Origin: Planococcus donghaensis MPA1U2
GTDB lineage: Bacteria > Bacillota > Bacilli > Bacillales_A > Planococcaceae
Assembly (NCBI RefSeq): GCF_000189395.1
Contig: NZ_AEPB01000027.1
Location: 6 to 64,005 of the forward strand
Direction: 5' to 3'
DNA length: 64,000 bases
Part shown: in pieces, positions 17,350 through 26,443 of the stretch
Layout of the letters: every line of letters starts with the position of its first letter
How positions within the stretch are numbered: the stretch's first letter is position 1
The notes under the pieces: model-generated
Seen by the model: only the letters and a program-made list of their open reading frames with translations
Told to the model about the DNA's origin: nothing
Database searches by the model: none
Position numbers and translations under genes: made by a program

Positions 17350-17624
17350 ATTCAAATATACCGATTAACTATGTTGATGGAGATACACTTTGTGCAAGGA
17401 AATCTCAAGAGAACTGATGGTTGGTGAGAATCAGTGGTTTCCGCATTTAGTAGCACTCCTGAATAGATGGATTGAACAAAACTAGTAGGTCCATCCGGTT
17501 CGTGCACGTTACGCATGTGAACCAATGAGACTGTCAGTTTTTTGACAGTGAATTAGGGTGGTACCGCGAACTAGAGACTCTTCGCCCCTTACATCTTTAT
17601 GTAGGGGGAGAAGGGTCTTTTTTC
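17350..17624 (+). promoter_or_regulatory. T-box leader (tRNA-sensing riboswitch), probably tRNA-Ser
   Basis: The T-box core AGGGTGGTACCGCG (17555-17568) is present. Stem I features include the GAACTGATGG / GAATCAGT distal arm (about 17411-17433). A terminator follows: 20-bp arms 17574-17594 and 17599-17618, then a T run. A candidate specifier AGC (Ser) is at 17452-17454, followed by A and the usual CTCCTGA context; this codon assignment is by eye. Uncharged tRNA would stabilise the antiterminator and turn on the aminotransferase and serA genes. This leader, the promoter and the cre site account for the long gap 17120-17687. Confidence 0.92.
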
Positions 17625-17687
17625 ACTTTAATACGTAAAATTACTGACCCGTGAAAGCGGGTAAATCGAGAGGGGAATGAATTTATT

Positions 17688-18851
17688 ATGCTGACAGACC
17701 AACAAATTTTACGAATCCCAGGACCAACACCAATCCCACCAAGTGTGCAACGTGCAATGACACAACCGATGATTGGACATCGTGGCCAAAGTACATCTGA
17801 CATGATTAGTGACATCCGACCAAGACTAAAACGTGTTTTTGGAACAAAACAAGAAGTTATCATTTTGACAGGCAGTGGAACTGCAGGGCTAGAAACAGCG
17901 GTAGTCAATACGGTCGCTCCTGGTGAAGAAGTTCTGGTTCTTGTAACAGGCGCATTCGGTGATCGATTTGCGAAAATTTGTAAAGCATACGATATTCAAA
18001 CTCATGTTTTCGAAGTAGAGTGGGGACAAGCAGTGGATCCGGAAGCGGTAAAGAACTTCCTTGTGGAACATCCTGAAATCAAAGTGGTCTTTTCTACATT
18101 TTGTGAAACTTCAACGGGTGTTTTGAACCCGATTAAAGAAATGGCTGCTGCTATAAAAGAAGTGTCAGATGCTCTTGTTATTGTTGATGGCGTATCGTGT
18201 GTAGCGGGTACGGAAACCGAAATGGATAAATGGGGAATTGATGTAGTCGTGACAGGTTCACAAAAAGCCTTTATGTTGCCAGCAGGACTTTCGTTTATCG
18301 CAGCAAGCGAACGCGCATGGAAGAAAATCGAGGCTAACCCTCAGCCAAGATTTTATTTGGACCTTAAAAAACACCGCGACAATATTTTAAAAGATACAAC
18401 ACCATTTACTCCGGCCTTATCGATTTTGTTTGGGTTACAGCAAGTGCTGGTATTGTTGGAAGAAGAAGGAATGGAGAACGTGTATGCGAGACATCGTCTC
18501 ATGAAAGATATGTCACGTGCAGCCTTTAATGCATTAGGAATCCCATTGCTCACTTCTGATAAAGATGCATCCCCAACTGTTACTGCGGTAAAACCAGATG
18601 ATTTTGACGCTGAAGAATTCCGTAAAGTCATGAAAAAAGAATTTGCTTTAGAAGTGGCAGGCGGTCAGCAGCATTTAGCGAAAAAGATTTTCCGTATCGG
18701 TCATATGGGTTATTGCTCTCCGGCAGATATGTTACAAACTATCGCAGCGATGGAAATTGGGTTGATGAAAGTCGGGAAAGAAATTGAACTTGGTCAAGGA
18801 ATTGCCGCTGCACAGCGAGTCTTTTTAACAGAAGGAGCGAAAACGAAATGA
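17688..18851 (+). CDS. class V aminotransferase, probable phosphoserine transaminase
   Basis: A 387-residue PLP enzyme of the alanine-glyoxylate/serine-pyruvate aminotransferase group: opening IPGPTPIPPSV, HRGQS, GSGTAGLE, VDGVSC and the PLP lysine in VTGSQKAF (Lys193). It overlaps serA by 4 bases and follows a serine-type T-box, so the likely reaction is 3-phosphohydroxypyruvate to phosphoserine, replacing classical SerC. Staphylococci have a similar pair beside serA. Specificity is inferred from context only. No phosphoserine phosphatase is adjacent. Confidence 0.87.
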   Translation: MLTDQQILRIPGPTPIPPSVQRAMTQPMIGHRGQSTSDMISDIRPRLKRVFGTKQEVIILTGSGTAGLETAVVNTVAPGEEVLVLVTGAFGDRFAKICKAYDIQTHVFEVEWGQAVDPEAVKNFLVEHPEIKVVFSTFCETSTGVLNPIKEMAAAIKEVSDALVIVDGVSCVAGTETEMDKWGIDVVVTGSQKAFMLPAGLSFIAASERAWKKIEANPQPRFYLDLKKHRDNILKDTTPFTPALSILFGLQQVLVLLEEEGMENVYARHRLMKDMSRAAFNALGIPLLTSDKDASPTVTAVKPDDFDAEEFRKVMKKEFALEVAGGQQHLAKKIFRIGHMGYCSPADMLQTIAAMEIGLMKVGKEIELGQGIAAAQRVFLTEGAKTK

Positions 18852-20434
18852 CATTTCATATACTAATCAGTGACCCGTTAAGCGAAGAAGGAATTTATCC
18901 TTTACGCCAGGCAAATGGAGTAAACATCGTCATGGAAACCAATTTAACTCCCGAACAACTAGAAGATCGTATTCATGGCTTTGACGCATTACTGGTACGA
19001 AGCCAAACACAAGTAACGCGTGAGTTGATCGAAAAAGCATCGAACTTGAAAATCATTGGTCGTGCAGGTGTGGGCGTCGATAACATTGATTTAGAAGCTG
19101 CAACAGAACATGGCATTATTGTGGTAAATGCGCCAGATGGTAACACCAATTCAGCTGCAGAGCATACAATGGCTATGATTATGTCAATGGCCCGTAAAAT
19201 TCCTCAAGCTTTCCATGCTTTGCGCAATCAGCAATGGGACCGGAAATCATATGTCGGCGTCGAATTGAAAAACAAGACCCTCGGTGTTGTTGGATTTGGA
19301 CGAATCGGTCAAGAAGTAGCGGCTCGTGCGAAAGGTCAACGAATGAACGTTATTGCTTACGATCCTTTCTTAACGGCTGAAAAAGCAGAAAAACTAGGCG
19401 TCGATTTTGGCTCTGTAGAAGATGTGTTAAGAGCAGCAGATTTTATAACGGTGCACACGCCATTATTAAAAGAAACAAAGCATTTGATCAATAAAGAAGC
19501 ATTTGAAATTATGAAAGATGGCGTTCAAATCGTTAACTGTGCTCGCGGTGGGATTATTGATGAAAATGCGTTGTACGATGCTGTGAAATCGGGGAAAGTT
19601 GCTGGTGCGGCACTTGATGTTTTTGAACAAGAGCCGATGGTCGATTTTCGTTTATTGGATTTACCAGAAATTATCGCAACGCCTCACTTAGGAGCAAGTA
19701 CTTTTGAAGCACAAGAAAGCGTAGCGGTAGATGTTAGTGTGGACGTAGTAAGCTATTTCACGACAGGAACTGTACGCAACTCAGTGAATCTGCCATCCGT
19801 ACCAAAAGAAATTATGAAAAAGATCGAACCTTATTTTGATTTATCAGAACGTCTAGGTGCTTTTTTGACAGATTTAGCAGGTGCAACAGCAGAAGAAGTT
19901 ACCGTACGTTATGCGGGAGAATTAGCGAATATGGATGTAAGACCGTTAACGCGTAATATGTTAAAAGGGATGCTAAAGCGTCATCTTGGCAAACAAGTTA
20001 ATAATGTAAACGCATTGTATCTTGCCAACCAAAAAGGCATTGTCGTTACCGAACAAAAGACTACTGAATCGAAAGGGTTTATGACGCTCATCACAGTAGA
20101 AGTAAAGACAGCTAATGGCATTCGGAAAGTGGCTGGGACATTGTTGAATGGACAAGGTGCCCGTATTGTCAAAGTAGATGATTATTTAGTAGATGTTGTA
20201 CCAGAAGGGCATCTATTGTACGTTAGTCATAATGACCGCCCAGGGGTGATTGGCCGAGTGGGTACGCTACTTGGGCAGGAAAACGTCAATATTGCTACGA
20301 TGCAAGTTGGACGTTCAATTGTTGGAGGAAGTGCCATCATGATGTTATCAATTGATAAGTCTGCAGAAACAAGCAGTCTTGAGCAATTAGCAAAATTAGA
20401 TGAAATTCAAGCAGTTACAGCTATTAACTTATAA
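18848..20434 (+). CDS. serA: D-3-phosphoglycerate dehydrogenase
   Basis: A 528-residue SerA of the long form: substrate domain at both ends of the catalytic core, Rossmann motif [13 protein letters not shown] (about 147-159), catalytic Arg in NCARGG, Glu in FEQEP and His in TPHLGAST. An intervening domain (about 320-450) and a C-terminal ACT domain ([15 protein letters not shown]) suggest serine feedback. It catalyses the first step of serine synthesis. It starts at an ATGA overlap with the aminotransferase gene and is controlled by the T-box. Confidence 0.95.
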   Translation: MTFHILISDPLSEEGIYPLRQANGVNIVMETNLTPEQLEDRIHGFDALLVRSQTQVTRELIEKASNLKIIGRAGVGVDNIDLEAATEHGIIVVNAPDGNTNSAAEHTMAMIMSMARKIPQAFHALRNQQWDRKSYVGVELKNKTLGVVGFGRIGQEVAARAKGQRMNVIAYDPFLTAEKAEKLGVDFGSVEDVLRAADFITVHTPLLKETKHLINKEAFEIMKDGVQIVNCARGGIIDENALYDAVKSGKVAGAALDVFEQEPMVDFRLLDLPEIIATPHLGASTFEAQESVAVDVSVDVVSYFTTGTVRNSVNLPSVPKEIMKKIEPYFDLSERLGAFLTDLAGATAEEVTVRYAGELANMDVRPLTRNMLKGMLKRHLGKQVNNVNALYLANQKGIVVTEQKTTESKGFMTLITVEVKTANGIRKVAGTLLNGQGARIVKVDDYLVDVVPEGHLLYVSHNDRPGVIGRVGTLLGQENVNIATMQVGRSIVGGSAIMMLSIDKSAETSSLEQLAKLDEIQAVTAINL

Positions 20435-20441
20435 TCAAAGA

Positions 20442-20472
20442 AAAGGAGGTCCTCGCTACGAGGATCTCCTTT
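20442..20472 (+). terminator. stem-loop terminator after serA
   Basis: Arms AAAGGAGGTCCTCG and CGAGGATCTCCTTT around a CTA loop, directly after the serA stop. The T tract is interrupted (TTTGAGGTTTT), so it is a moderate terminator. Confidence 0.65.
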
Positions 20473-20516
20473 GAGGTTTTAAGCAAAGTCCGTTTGCACA
20501 ATGTGAGACAACAAAA

Positions 20517-20606
20517 CCGCGCTGGTCGCTTTGGGGATGACTCCCGCAAGAAGCCAGGGAAATCACCTGTCTTCTTGCTTCGTCTACCCCGTGGACGCGC
20601 CAGCAC
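20517..20606. repeat. palindromic intergenic repeat (extended hairpin)
   Basis: A GC-richer 90-base segment that can fold into a long hairpin: outer GCTGG/CCAGC and an inner stem CAAGAAG-CAGG (20547-20558) with CCTG-CTTCTTG (20566-20577). Composition differs from the AT-rich flanks. It resembles the dispersed palindromic repeats common in Bacillaceae/Planococcaceae intergenic regions and has no coding capacity. Confidence 0.6.
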
Positions 20607-20654
20607 TAGCGTCTATGATAAATAGACATGTCTATCAAGAAATATACAAGGAGA

Positions 20655-20686
20655 GAGGTATTGGATCAAGTCTATTCCAATACCTC
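20655..20686 (-). terminator. stem-loop downstream of the YfnB-like gene
   Basis: An 11-bp perfect stem (GAGGTATTGGA with its complement) and 10-base loop, just past the stop of the leftward HAD gene. There is no clear T run, so termination is only a guess. Confidence 0.4.
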
Positions 20687-20694
20687 CTATTTCA

Positions 20695-21483
20695 TTAAAG
20701 TTGTTCTAACAGTTGAAGCAATTCTTCTAAATGTTGAATTTCATATGTCGGGACGATGGTTTCGTGCGGTGCTTTTTCTTCTCGGTTGATCCAAACAGAG
20801 CGGATGCCTACTTTTCCGGCACCGATAATATCTGTCATTAAATTATCTCCGACCATCAATACTTCGTCGGCGCTAAAATCGAATTTAGATAAAGCATGAT
20901 AGAAAATGTCAGGGTCTGGTTTTCCTTTTCCAAATGCACCGGAAACGATGATGTGATCGAAATAAGGAGCAATTTCAGGTGTGATTTCAAGTTTAAGTTG
21001 TTGCAAGCTAGGTGAACCATTTGTTAATAAAAGCAGCTGGTAATGTTCTTTCAATTCAGCTAGTACATTTAAACTTTCTTCATATAGAACAGGGTTTCTT
21101 TTGCGTGCTTCGGGAAAGTATTCAGCAAGCTGGCTGCCGATTTCAGCGCTGCCTTCGATTCCGATTTTCTGTAAACCAAGCGTCCAAGCTTCTTGACGAT
21201 AAGTTGGAACGATGGTTTTCATCTTTTGAAAGTTTTCTCCTTCATCATCAAAAGTTCCCCACAGTCCTTCAAAAGGATTGATGCCGATCATTTTTGTAAA
21301 GTCGTATGTATCATATCCTGAATACAGTTCAGTTGCTGCAGCTCTCACGGCTTCTTCTAAACCGGAACAATCTTGACCCGTTAATTCTTCGGCTAATCGG
21401 CATGTTTCTTGAAATGCTTTTTCCACACTTTTTTTATCCCATAACAAAGTATCATCTAAATCGAAAAAAATCGCTTTTACCAT
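20695..21483 (-). CDS. HAD family hydrolase, YjjG/YfnB-like nucleotidase
   Basis: A 262-residue HAD-IA phosphatase with DLDDTLLW (Asp7, Asp9), LLTNGS (motif II), GKGKPDPDIF (Lys motif III) and VGDNLMTDIIGA (motif IV). A helical cap occupies about residues 15-120. The closest described group is YjjG/YfnB, pyrimidine 5'-nucleotidases that clear non-canonical nucleotides; the substrate here is not shown. It stands alone, transcribed leftward, with AGGAGGAG before the ATG. Confidence 0.83.
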   Translation of the reverse strand: MVKAIFFDLDDTLLWDKKSVEKAFQETCRLAEELTGQDCSGLEEAVRAAATELYSGYDTYDFTKMIGINPFEGLWGTFDDEGENFQKMKTIVPTYRQEAWTLGLQKIGIEGSAEIGSQLAEYFPEARKRNPVLYEESLNVLAELKEHYQLLLLTNGSPSLQQLKLEITPEIAPYFDHIIVSGAFGKGKPDPDIFYHALSKFDFSADEVLMVGDNLMTDIIGAGKVGIRSVWINREEKAPHETIVPTYEIQHLEELLQLLEQL

Positions 21484-21620
21484 CGGTGTGAGCTCCTCCT
21501 GACAATATCTTTACTTTTCATTTAGTGTACTGGAAAAACGCACGGAAATATAGGGGTTCAGAGAACTGTCACAGAAAAGAGAGAGGTTCAAGTGTATGAT
21601 ATGGATAAGGAGTGAAGACA

Positions 21621-22718
21621 ATGACCATTAGCAACTCGACGATGCTTTTATTGGAAGAAGCGACTAACTTTATAGAAACGTGTTATGAAGAGCTTGGGAA
21701 GAGTGCGGCCGATAAATCGAGCAGATTACTCGAAATAAAAATCGAAATTAAAAATACAGGAACTTATACACATCGTTTCGAAGAGTTGGAACATGGCGCA
21801 CGCATGGCTTGGCGTAATAATAATCGCTGCATCGGTCGGTTGTTTTGGAACTCACTAACGGTCTTTGATGAAAGGCATCAAATGACTGCAGACGATGTTT
21901 TTGATGCTTTAGTTCGGCATATCGACTTTGCTACAAATGGTGGCAAAATTCGCCCTACAATTACCGTTTTTCGCCAAGAACAAGGAAATGAAAAAGCAAT
22001 GCGCTTATGGAATCATCAGCTAATTCGTTATGCAGGGTATGAGACAGTGGAAGGCATTATTGGAGATTCAAATTCAGTTGAATTTACAAAACAGTGTCAA
22101 AACCTTGGCTGGCACGGAGCGGGATCCGCTTTTGATATTTTACCGCTAGTTCTTGAAATGCCGAATGGGGATTTGTTTTTAAAAGAAATTCCGCAAGCAG
22201 TGATTAAGGAAGTTGAAATAAATCATTCAGAAATTCAAGGGTTTTCACAGTTAGGTTTGAAGTGGTACGGAGTTCCTTTAATTTCTGATATGTTATTAGA
22301 AATTGGAGGCATTAAATACAAGATGGCTCCTTTCAACGGTTGGTACATGGGCACTGAAATTGGTGCAAGAAATCTTGCAGATGAAGATCGATACAATGCT
22401 TTGCCAGCAGTAGCAAAACTGATGGGGTTGAATACACAGTCAAATCGCTCTTTATGGAAAGACAAAGCATTAGTTGAATTGAATATTGCCGTTTTAGAGT
22501 CGTACCAAGAAGCGGGTATGACCATCGTTGATCATCATACAGCCGCAAAGCAATTCAAAAACTTTGAGAAAAAAGAAGAAACCGAAGGGCGAGATGTTAC
22601 TGGAAACTGGGTATGGCTTATTCCACCGATGTCTCCAGCTACAACGCATATTTTTCATAAACCTTATCAAAATCATTTGGTCAAACCGAATTACTTTCAC
22701 CAACCTTCTCCATACTAG
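21621..22718 (+). CDS. nos: bacterial nitric oxide synthase, oxygenase domain only
   Basis: A 365-residue NOS oxygenase. The heme-thiolate Cys70 lies in HGARMAWRNNNRCIGRLF, and the substrate segment NGWYMGTEIGARNL holds the arginine-binding Glu. The end HKPYQNHLVKPNYFHQ is the usual pterin-side tail. There is no reductase domain, so it must borrow electrons from cellular flavoproteins, as in Bacillus and Staphylococcus. It oxidises L-arginine to NO and citrulline. ATG 21621 is chosen over GTG 21612, which is part of the AAGGAG ribosome site. Length matches the family (about 360). It is a single-gene unit. Confidence 0.95.
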   Translation: MTISNSTMLLLEEATNFIETCYEELGKSAADKSSRLLEIKIEIKNTGTYTHRFEELEHGARMAWRNNNRCIGRLFWNSLTVFDERHQMTADDVFDALVRHIDFATNGGKIRPTITVFRQEQGNEKAMRLWNHQLIRYAGYETVEGIIGDSNSVEFTKQCQNLGWHGAGSAFDILPLVLEMPNGDLFLKEIPQAVIKEVEINHSEIQGFSQLGLKWYGVPLISDMLLEIGGIKYKMAPFNGWYMGTEIGARNLADEDRYNALPAVAKLMGLNTQSNRSLWKDKALVELNIAVLESYQEAGMTIVDHHTAAKQFKNFEKKEETEGRDVTGNWVWLIPPMSPATTHIFHKPYQNHLVKPNYFHQPSPY

Positions 22719-22775
22719 TTAAAGATAATCGTGCTCTTTAAATGAGAAAGACTGCGGTTTTTATTAGCGATTTGC

Positions 22776-22803
22776 GTTACATTTAAATGATTTGTACTAT
22801 AAT
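22776..22803 (+). promoter_or_regulatory. SigA promoter of yeeI
   Basis: GTTACA, 16 bases, TATAAT, about 50 bases ahead of the yeeI start. Confidence 0.5.
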
Positions 22804-22856
22804 AGTAGATAGTGAATAGTATGTAATGTGAAACTTTGAAGAGAGAAGGAAATTTA

Positions 22857-23576
22857 ATGGGACGCAAATGGAACAATATTAAAGAAAAGAAAGCATCAAA
22901 AGATGCCAACACAAGCCGGATTTACGCAAAATTCGGACGTGAAATATATGTAGCTGCAAAACAAGGCGAGCCAGATCCAGAATCTAACCAAGCCTTGAAA
23001 GTAGTATTAGAGCGAGCAAAAACTTATAGCATTCCACGTGCGATTATTGACCGTGCGGTTGAAAAAGCAAAAGGTGGATCTGAAGAAAGCTATGATGAAT
23101 TGCGTTATGAAGGATTCGGTCCGAATGGCTCGATGGTCATCGTAGATACATTAACAAACAATGTTAACCGTACGGCTTCAGATGTTCGTGCAGCATTTGG
23201 GAAGAATGGCGGCAATATGGGGGTTAGTGGATCGGTTGCGTATATGTTCGACCACACCGCGGTATTTGGTGTTGAAGGCAAAACAGCTGACGAAGTGTTA
23301 GAGCTAATGATGGAATCGGACATTGATGTTCGTGACATTATGGAAGAAGAAGGTGGCGTAATTGTCTATGCAGAACCGGATCAATACCACCTAGTACAAG
23401 AAGCATTCAAAAGTGCAGGTATTACCGAATTTACTGTAGCTGAGTTGACGATGCTTGCTCAAAACGAATTGCCGTTGCCAGAAGATGCACAAGCACAATT
23501 CGAAAAAATGATTGATGCAATTGAAGATTTAGAAGACGTACAACAGGTTTACCACAACGTGGATTTAGAAGGATAA
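22857..23576 (+). CDS. yeeI: YebC/PmpR family protein, YeeI-like
   Basis: A 239-residue protein of the YebC family, with the [17 protein letters not shown] opening and [19 protein letters not shown] core. YebC proteins were first described as DNA-binding regulators; recent work ties the family to translation of proline-rich stretches, so the YeeI role is open. ATG 22857 with AGAAGGA six bases ahead fits the conserved MGRKWNN start; an in-frame TTG at 22836 is too far upstream of that site. Monocistronic with its own terminator. Confidence 0.93.
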   Translation: MGRKWNNIKEKKASKDANTSRIYAKFGREIYVAAKQGEPDPESNQALKVVLERAKTYSIPRAIIDRAVEKAKGGSEESYDELRYEGFGPNGSMVIVDTLTNNVNRTASDVRAAFGKNGGNMGVSGSVAYMFDHTAVFGVEGKTADEVLELMMESDIDVRDIMEEEGGVIVYAEPDQYHLVQEAFKSAGITEFTVAELTMLAQNELPLPEDAQAQFEKMIDAIEDLEDVQQVYHNVDLEG

Positions 23577-23586
23577 ATAGGGAAAG

Positions 23587-23609
23587 ATGCTCTGAGAAAT
23601 TCAGAGCAT
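23587..23609 (+). terminator. terminator of yeeI
   Basis: A 9-bp stem ATGCTCTGA/TCAGAGCAT with a short loop and seven T residues. Confidence 0.9.
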
Positions 23610-23795
23610 TTTTTTATGGGAAAAAATTCTAAGTTATACTACCTCAGCTTGTAATTCAAAAGTAGAACAACTATACTAATTTTGAATCAGTAGAACAATT
23701 ATTCAGACTATTTCCATCTAATTATGTAAGGGGTTTCATGTGGAAATGTAGATTTTAACTGATTTAAAAGTACATAAGACATTGGGGGAAAGCAG

Positions 23796-25019
23796 ATGCT
23801 TAAGGAATTATCACCAAAAGCCATAGCTTTACGAGAGAAACTACTAGTATTCATGGATGACCATGTGTATCCAAACGAAGCTGTGGTAGAAAAATACCTT
23901 AAAGAGGCAGAAGACCGTTGGACAATTCCACCCATTATTGAAGAATTAAAGAAAAAAGCTAAAGAACAAGGTTTATGGAATTTGTTTTTAGATCATCCAG
24001 AATACGGAGCTGGCTTATCCAACTACGATTACTCTCATCTATGTGAAATTATGGGACGGTCATTGATTGCGCCGGAGTTATTTAACTGTAATGCACCCGA
24101 TACGGGGAACATGGAAGTATTCGTTAAATACGGCACAGAAGAGCAAAAGAAATTATGGCTGGATCCTTTATTAAATGGAGAAATTCGGTCTTGTTTCTCG
24201 ATGACAGAACCAGCTGTTGCTTCTTCGGATGCGACCAATATTCAAAGTAGTATTGTCCGTGACGGTGAGGAATACGTTATCAATGCAAAAAAATGGTGGA
24301 CAACTGGAGCGATGGACCCGCGCTGTAAAATTGCGATTGTCATGGGGAAAACAGACCCAAATGCAGCAAAACATCAGCAACAATCAATGATCTTAGTACC
24401 TTTTGATACACCGGGTGTGGAAATTATTCGGCCGCTCACGGTTTTTGGCTATGATGATGCGCCGCAAGGACACGCTGAAGTTCACTACAATAATGTGCGT
24501 GTACCCGCAACTAACATATTGCTTGGCGAAGGACGTGGCTTTGAAATTGCTCAAGGGCGTTTAGGGCCGGGACGGATTCATCATTGCATGCGTGCAATTG
24601 GAGCTGCAGAGCGAGCTCTCGAGTTATTGTGCAAAAGGGCTGATAGTAGAGAAGCATTTGGTTCAAGTTTGGCGGAAAAAGATGTGATAAAAGAAATTAT
24701 TGCTGAAAGTCGAATCGAGATTGAACAAGCACGTCTTTTAACGCTGCATGCAGCTCATAAAATAGATACAGAAGGTGCAAAAGCATCCCGTAAGGAAATC
24801 GCCATGATTAAAGTTGCAGTTCCCCGAGTTGCACAAAATGTCATTGACCGTGCCATACAAGTGTTTGGTGGAGCAGGGCTAACGGAAGACTTTCCGTTAG
24901 CTGCACATTATGCCAATGCTCGTGCTCTACGTTTAGTAGATGGTCCAGATCAAGTGCACATTCGAGATGTTGGCAGGCTAGAATTGAGTGAACAATTAAA
25001 GGCAAGTTTAGGTAAGTGA
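23796..25019 (+). CDS. acyl-CoA dehydrogenase family protein
   Basis: A 407-residue flavoprotein of the acyl-CoA dehydrogenase superfamily: helical N domain, [14 protein letters not shown] (FAD/substrate strand), [19 protein letters not shown] and [31 protein letters not shown] near the end. It introduces the alpha-beta double bond in acyl-CoA. Subgroup features (length about 400, helix [11 protein letters not shown]) resemble ACAD10/11-like enzymes. It is followed 28 bases later by a thiolase gene, so both probably serve one beta-oxidation route. The 218-base gap before it shows only the yeeI terminator. Confidence 0.9.
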   Translation: MLKELSPKAIALREKLLVFMDDHVYPNEAVVEKYLKEAEDRWTIPPIIEELKKKAKEQGLWNLFLDHPEYGAGLSNYDYSHLCEIMGRSLIAPELFNCNAPDTGNMEVFVKYGTEEQKKLWLDPLLNGEIRSCFSMTEPAVASSDATNIQSSIVRDGEEYVINAKKWWTTGAMDPRCKIAIVMGKTDPNAAKHQQQSMILVPFDTPGVEIIRPLTVFGYDDAPQGHAEVHYNNVRVPATNILLGEGRGFEIAQGRLGPGRIHHCMRAIGAAERALELLCKRADSREAFGSSLAEKDVIKEIIAESRIEIEQARLLTLHAAHKIDTEGAKASRKEIAMIKVAVPRVAQNVIDRAIQVFGGAGLTEDFPLAAHYANARALRLVDGPDQVHIRDVGRLELSEQLKASLGK

Positions 25020-25047
25020 AAAAACACCATAAAGGGGAAATGACACG

Positions 25048-26229
25048 ATGAATAATATTTACTTAATAGATGGAGCAAGAACTGCTTTTGGAGGATTTGG
25101 AGGAGCATTTGTCAATACGGATGCGACTGAACTTGGAGCAGCGACAGCAGTTGAGGCGCTAAAGCGTTCAAATGTCAAAGCAGAAGATATCACCCATGTT
25201 TTTTACGGAAATGTTATTCAATCTAGCATAAACGGTGCTTATATTGCTCGGCATATTGGGTTAAAAGCGGGTGTACCAAAAGAAGTTCCAGCGCTCACGT
25301 TAAATCGTTTATGTGGCTCGGGTGCTCAAGCGGTCGTTACAGCCGCGCAGCACATATTATTAGGAGAGGCGGATTTGGTGTTGGCAGGAGGGGCAGAGAA
25401 CATGTCGATGTCTCCATATGCTAGTTTTGATCAACGCTTTAGTAAATCGAAAATGGGTAATTTACAATTTGAAGATATGTTAACTGCCACATTGACGGAT
25501 CAATATACCGGGAACGGTATGGGAATGACGGCAGAGAAACTGGCAGAGCAATACGATATCTCACGTGAAGAACAAGATGCTTTCTCTGTGGAGTCTAATC
25601 AGCGAGCAGCACAAGCGGTCGAATCTGGAAGATTTGCAGAAGAGATTGTAGCGGTCGAGGTGAAAACGCGTAAAGGTGTTTTAGTAGTAGACAAAGATGA
25701 ACATATTAAACCAAACGCAAATGAAGAAGCTTTGGCAAAACTCCGTCCTTCGTTCAAAAAAGAAGGTACAGTGACGGCTGGAAACGCTTCAGGTATTAAT
25801 GATGGTGCAGCTTCACTCGTCGTAGCGAGCGAAGCTGCTGTAAACAAGCATAGCTTAAAGCCGATGGCGCGTATTGTCTCTTGGGGAGTAGTAGGAGTAG
25901 ATCCGACGATTATGGGCATTGGGCCAGTGCCAGCTATTAAACAAGCGTTAGAACGTGCTGAGTTGACTGTCGACGATATTGATTTATTTGAAGTGAACGA
26001 AGCATTCGCGGCACAATATTTGGCAGTGGAAAAAGAACTGGGATTAGACCGAGAAAAAGTCAACGTCAACGGTGGTGCAATTGCATTAGGACATCCAGTT
26101 GGAGCAAGTGGTGCACGTATATTATTGTCGCTGGCTTATGAGCTGAAACATCGTGGCGGAAAATACGGAGTAGCGAGTTTATGTATTGGGGGAGGGCAAG
26201 GAATAGCGGTAGTAATCGAAAGTGCTTAA
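25048..26229 (+). CDS. thiolase (acetyl-CoA C-acyltransferase)
   Basis: A 393-residue thiolase with nucleophile Cys89 in LNRLCGSGAQAV, His in NEAFAAQ context, ALGHPVGASGAR, and final SLCIGGGQGIAVV with the second Cys. It cleaves 3-ketoacyl-CoA or condenses acetyl-CoA; chain-length preference is not evident. It pairs with the acyl-CoA dehydrogenase gene upstream. AAAGGGGAAA precedes the ATG. Confidence 0.93.
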   Translation: MNNIYLIDGARTAFGGFGGAFVNTDATELGAATAVEALKRSNVKAEDITHVFYGNVIQSSINGAYIARHIGLKAGVPKEVPALTLNRLCGSGAQAVVTAAQHILLGEADLVLAGGAENMSMSPYASFDQRFSKSKMGNLQFEDMLTATLTDQYTGNGMGMTAEKLAEQYDISREEQDAFSVESNQRAAQAVESGRFAEEIVAVEVKTRKGVLVVDKDEHIKPNANEEALAKLRPSFKKEGTVTAGNASGINDGAASLVVASEAAVNKHSLKPMARIVSWGVVGVDPTIMGIGPVPAIKQALERAELTVDDIDLFEVNEAFAAQYLAVEKELGLDREKVNVNGGAIALGHPVGASGARILLSLAYELKHRGGKYGVASLCIGGGQGIAVVIESA

Positions 26230-26263
26230 ACTCCTCGTCTCATTATAAGCTTTCTTTCTTAAA

Positions 26264-26302
26264 AGAGGGCCTAAACGTTGTACAAAAACGTTTAGGCCCT
26301 CT
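26264..26302 (+). terminator. terminator after the thiolase gene
   Basis: A perfect 16-bp stem (AGAGGGCCTAAACGTT and its complement), 7-base loop and T run. Confidence 0.93.
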
Positions 26303-26380
26303 CTTTTTTGTCTAAACAAAGAGAAGAAGGTCGTTTATCATTTTGAATAAGTTATTGAAGGTTCACTATAAGCAGAACAT

Positions 26381-26409
26381 TTTACATTGTATACCCCCGG
26401 TGGTATATT
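26381..26409 (+). promoter_or_regulatory. cstB promoter with embedded CstR/CsoR-type operator
   Basis: Promoter TTTACA (26381-26386), 17 bases, TATATT (26404-26409). Inside the spacer and touching the -10 lies ATACCCCCGGTGGTAT (26391-26406), an inverted repeat with a GC-rich core like operators of CsoR-family repressors. CstR, the persulfide sensor, controls cstB in Staphylococcus. Binding here would block RNA polymerase until persulfide modifies the repressor. No cstR gene is in this window. Confidence 0.65.
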
Positions 26410-26443
26410 AAGGGTAATTAAATTATTGAAGGGAATTGATGAT

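Noticed and set aside
25599-26069. 156-residue open frame on the minus strand
   Set aside because: It lies wholly inside the thiolase gene in the opposite frame, is Ser/Thr/Ala-rich as expected for an antisense shadow, and has no ribosome site or family match.
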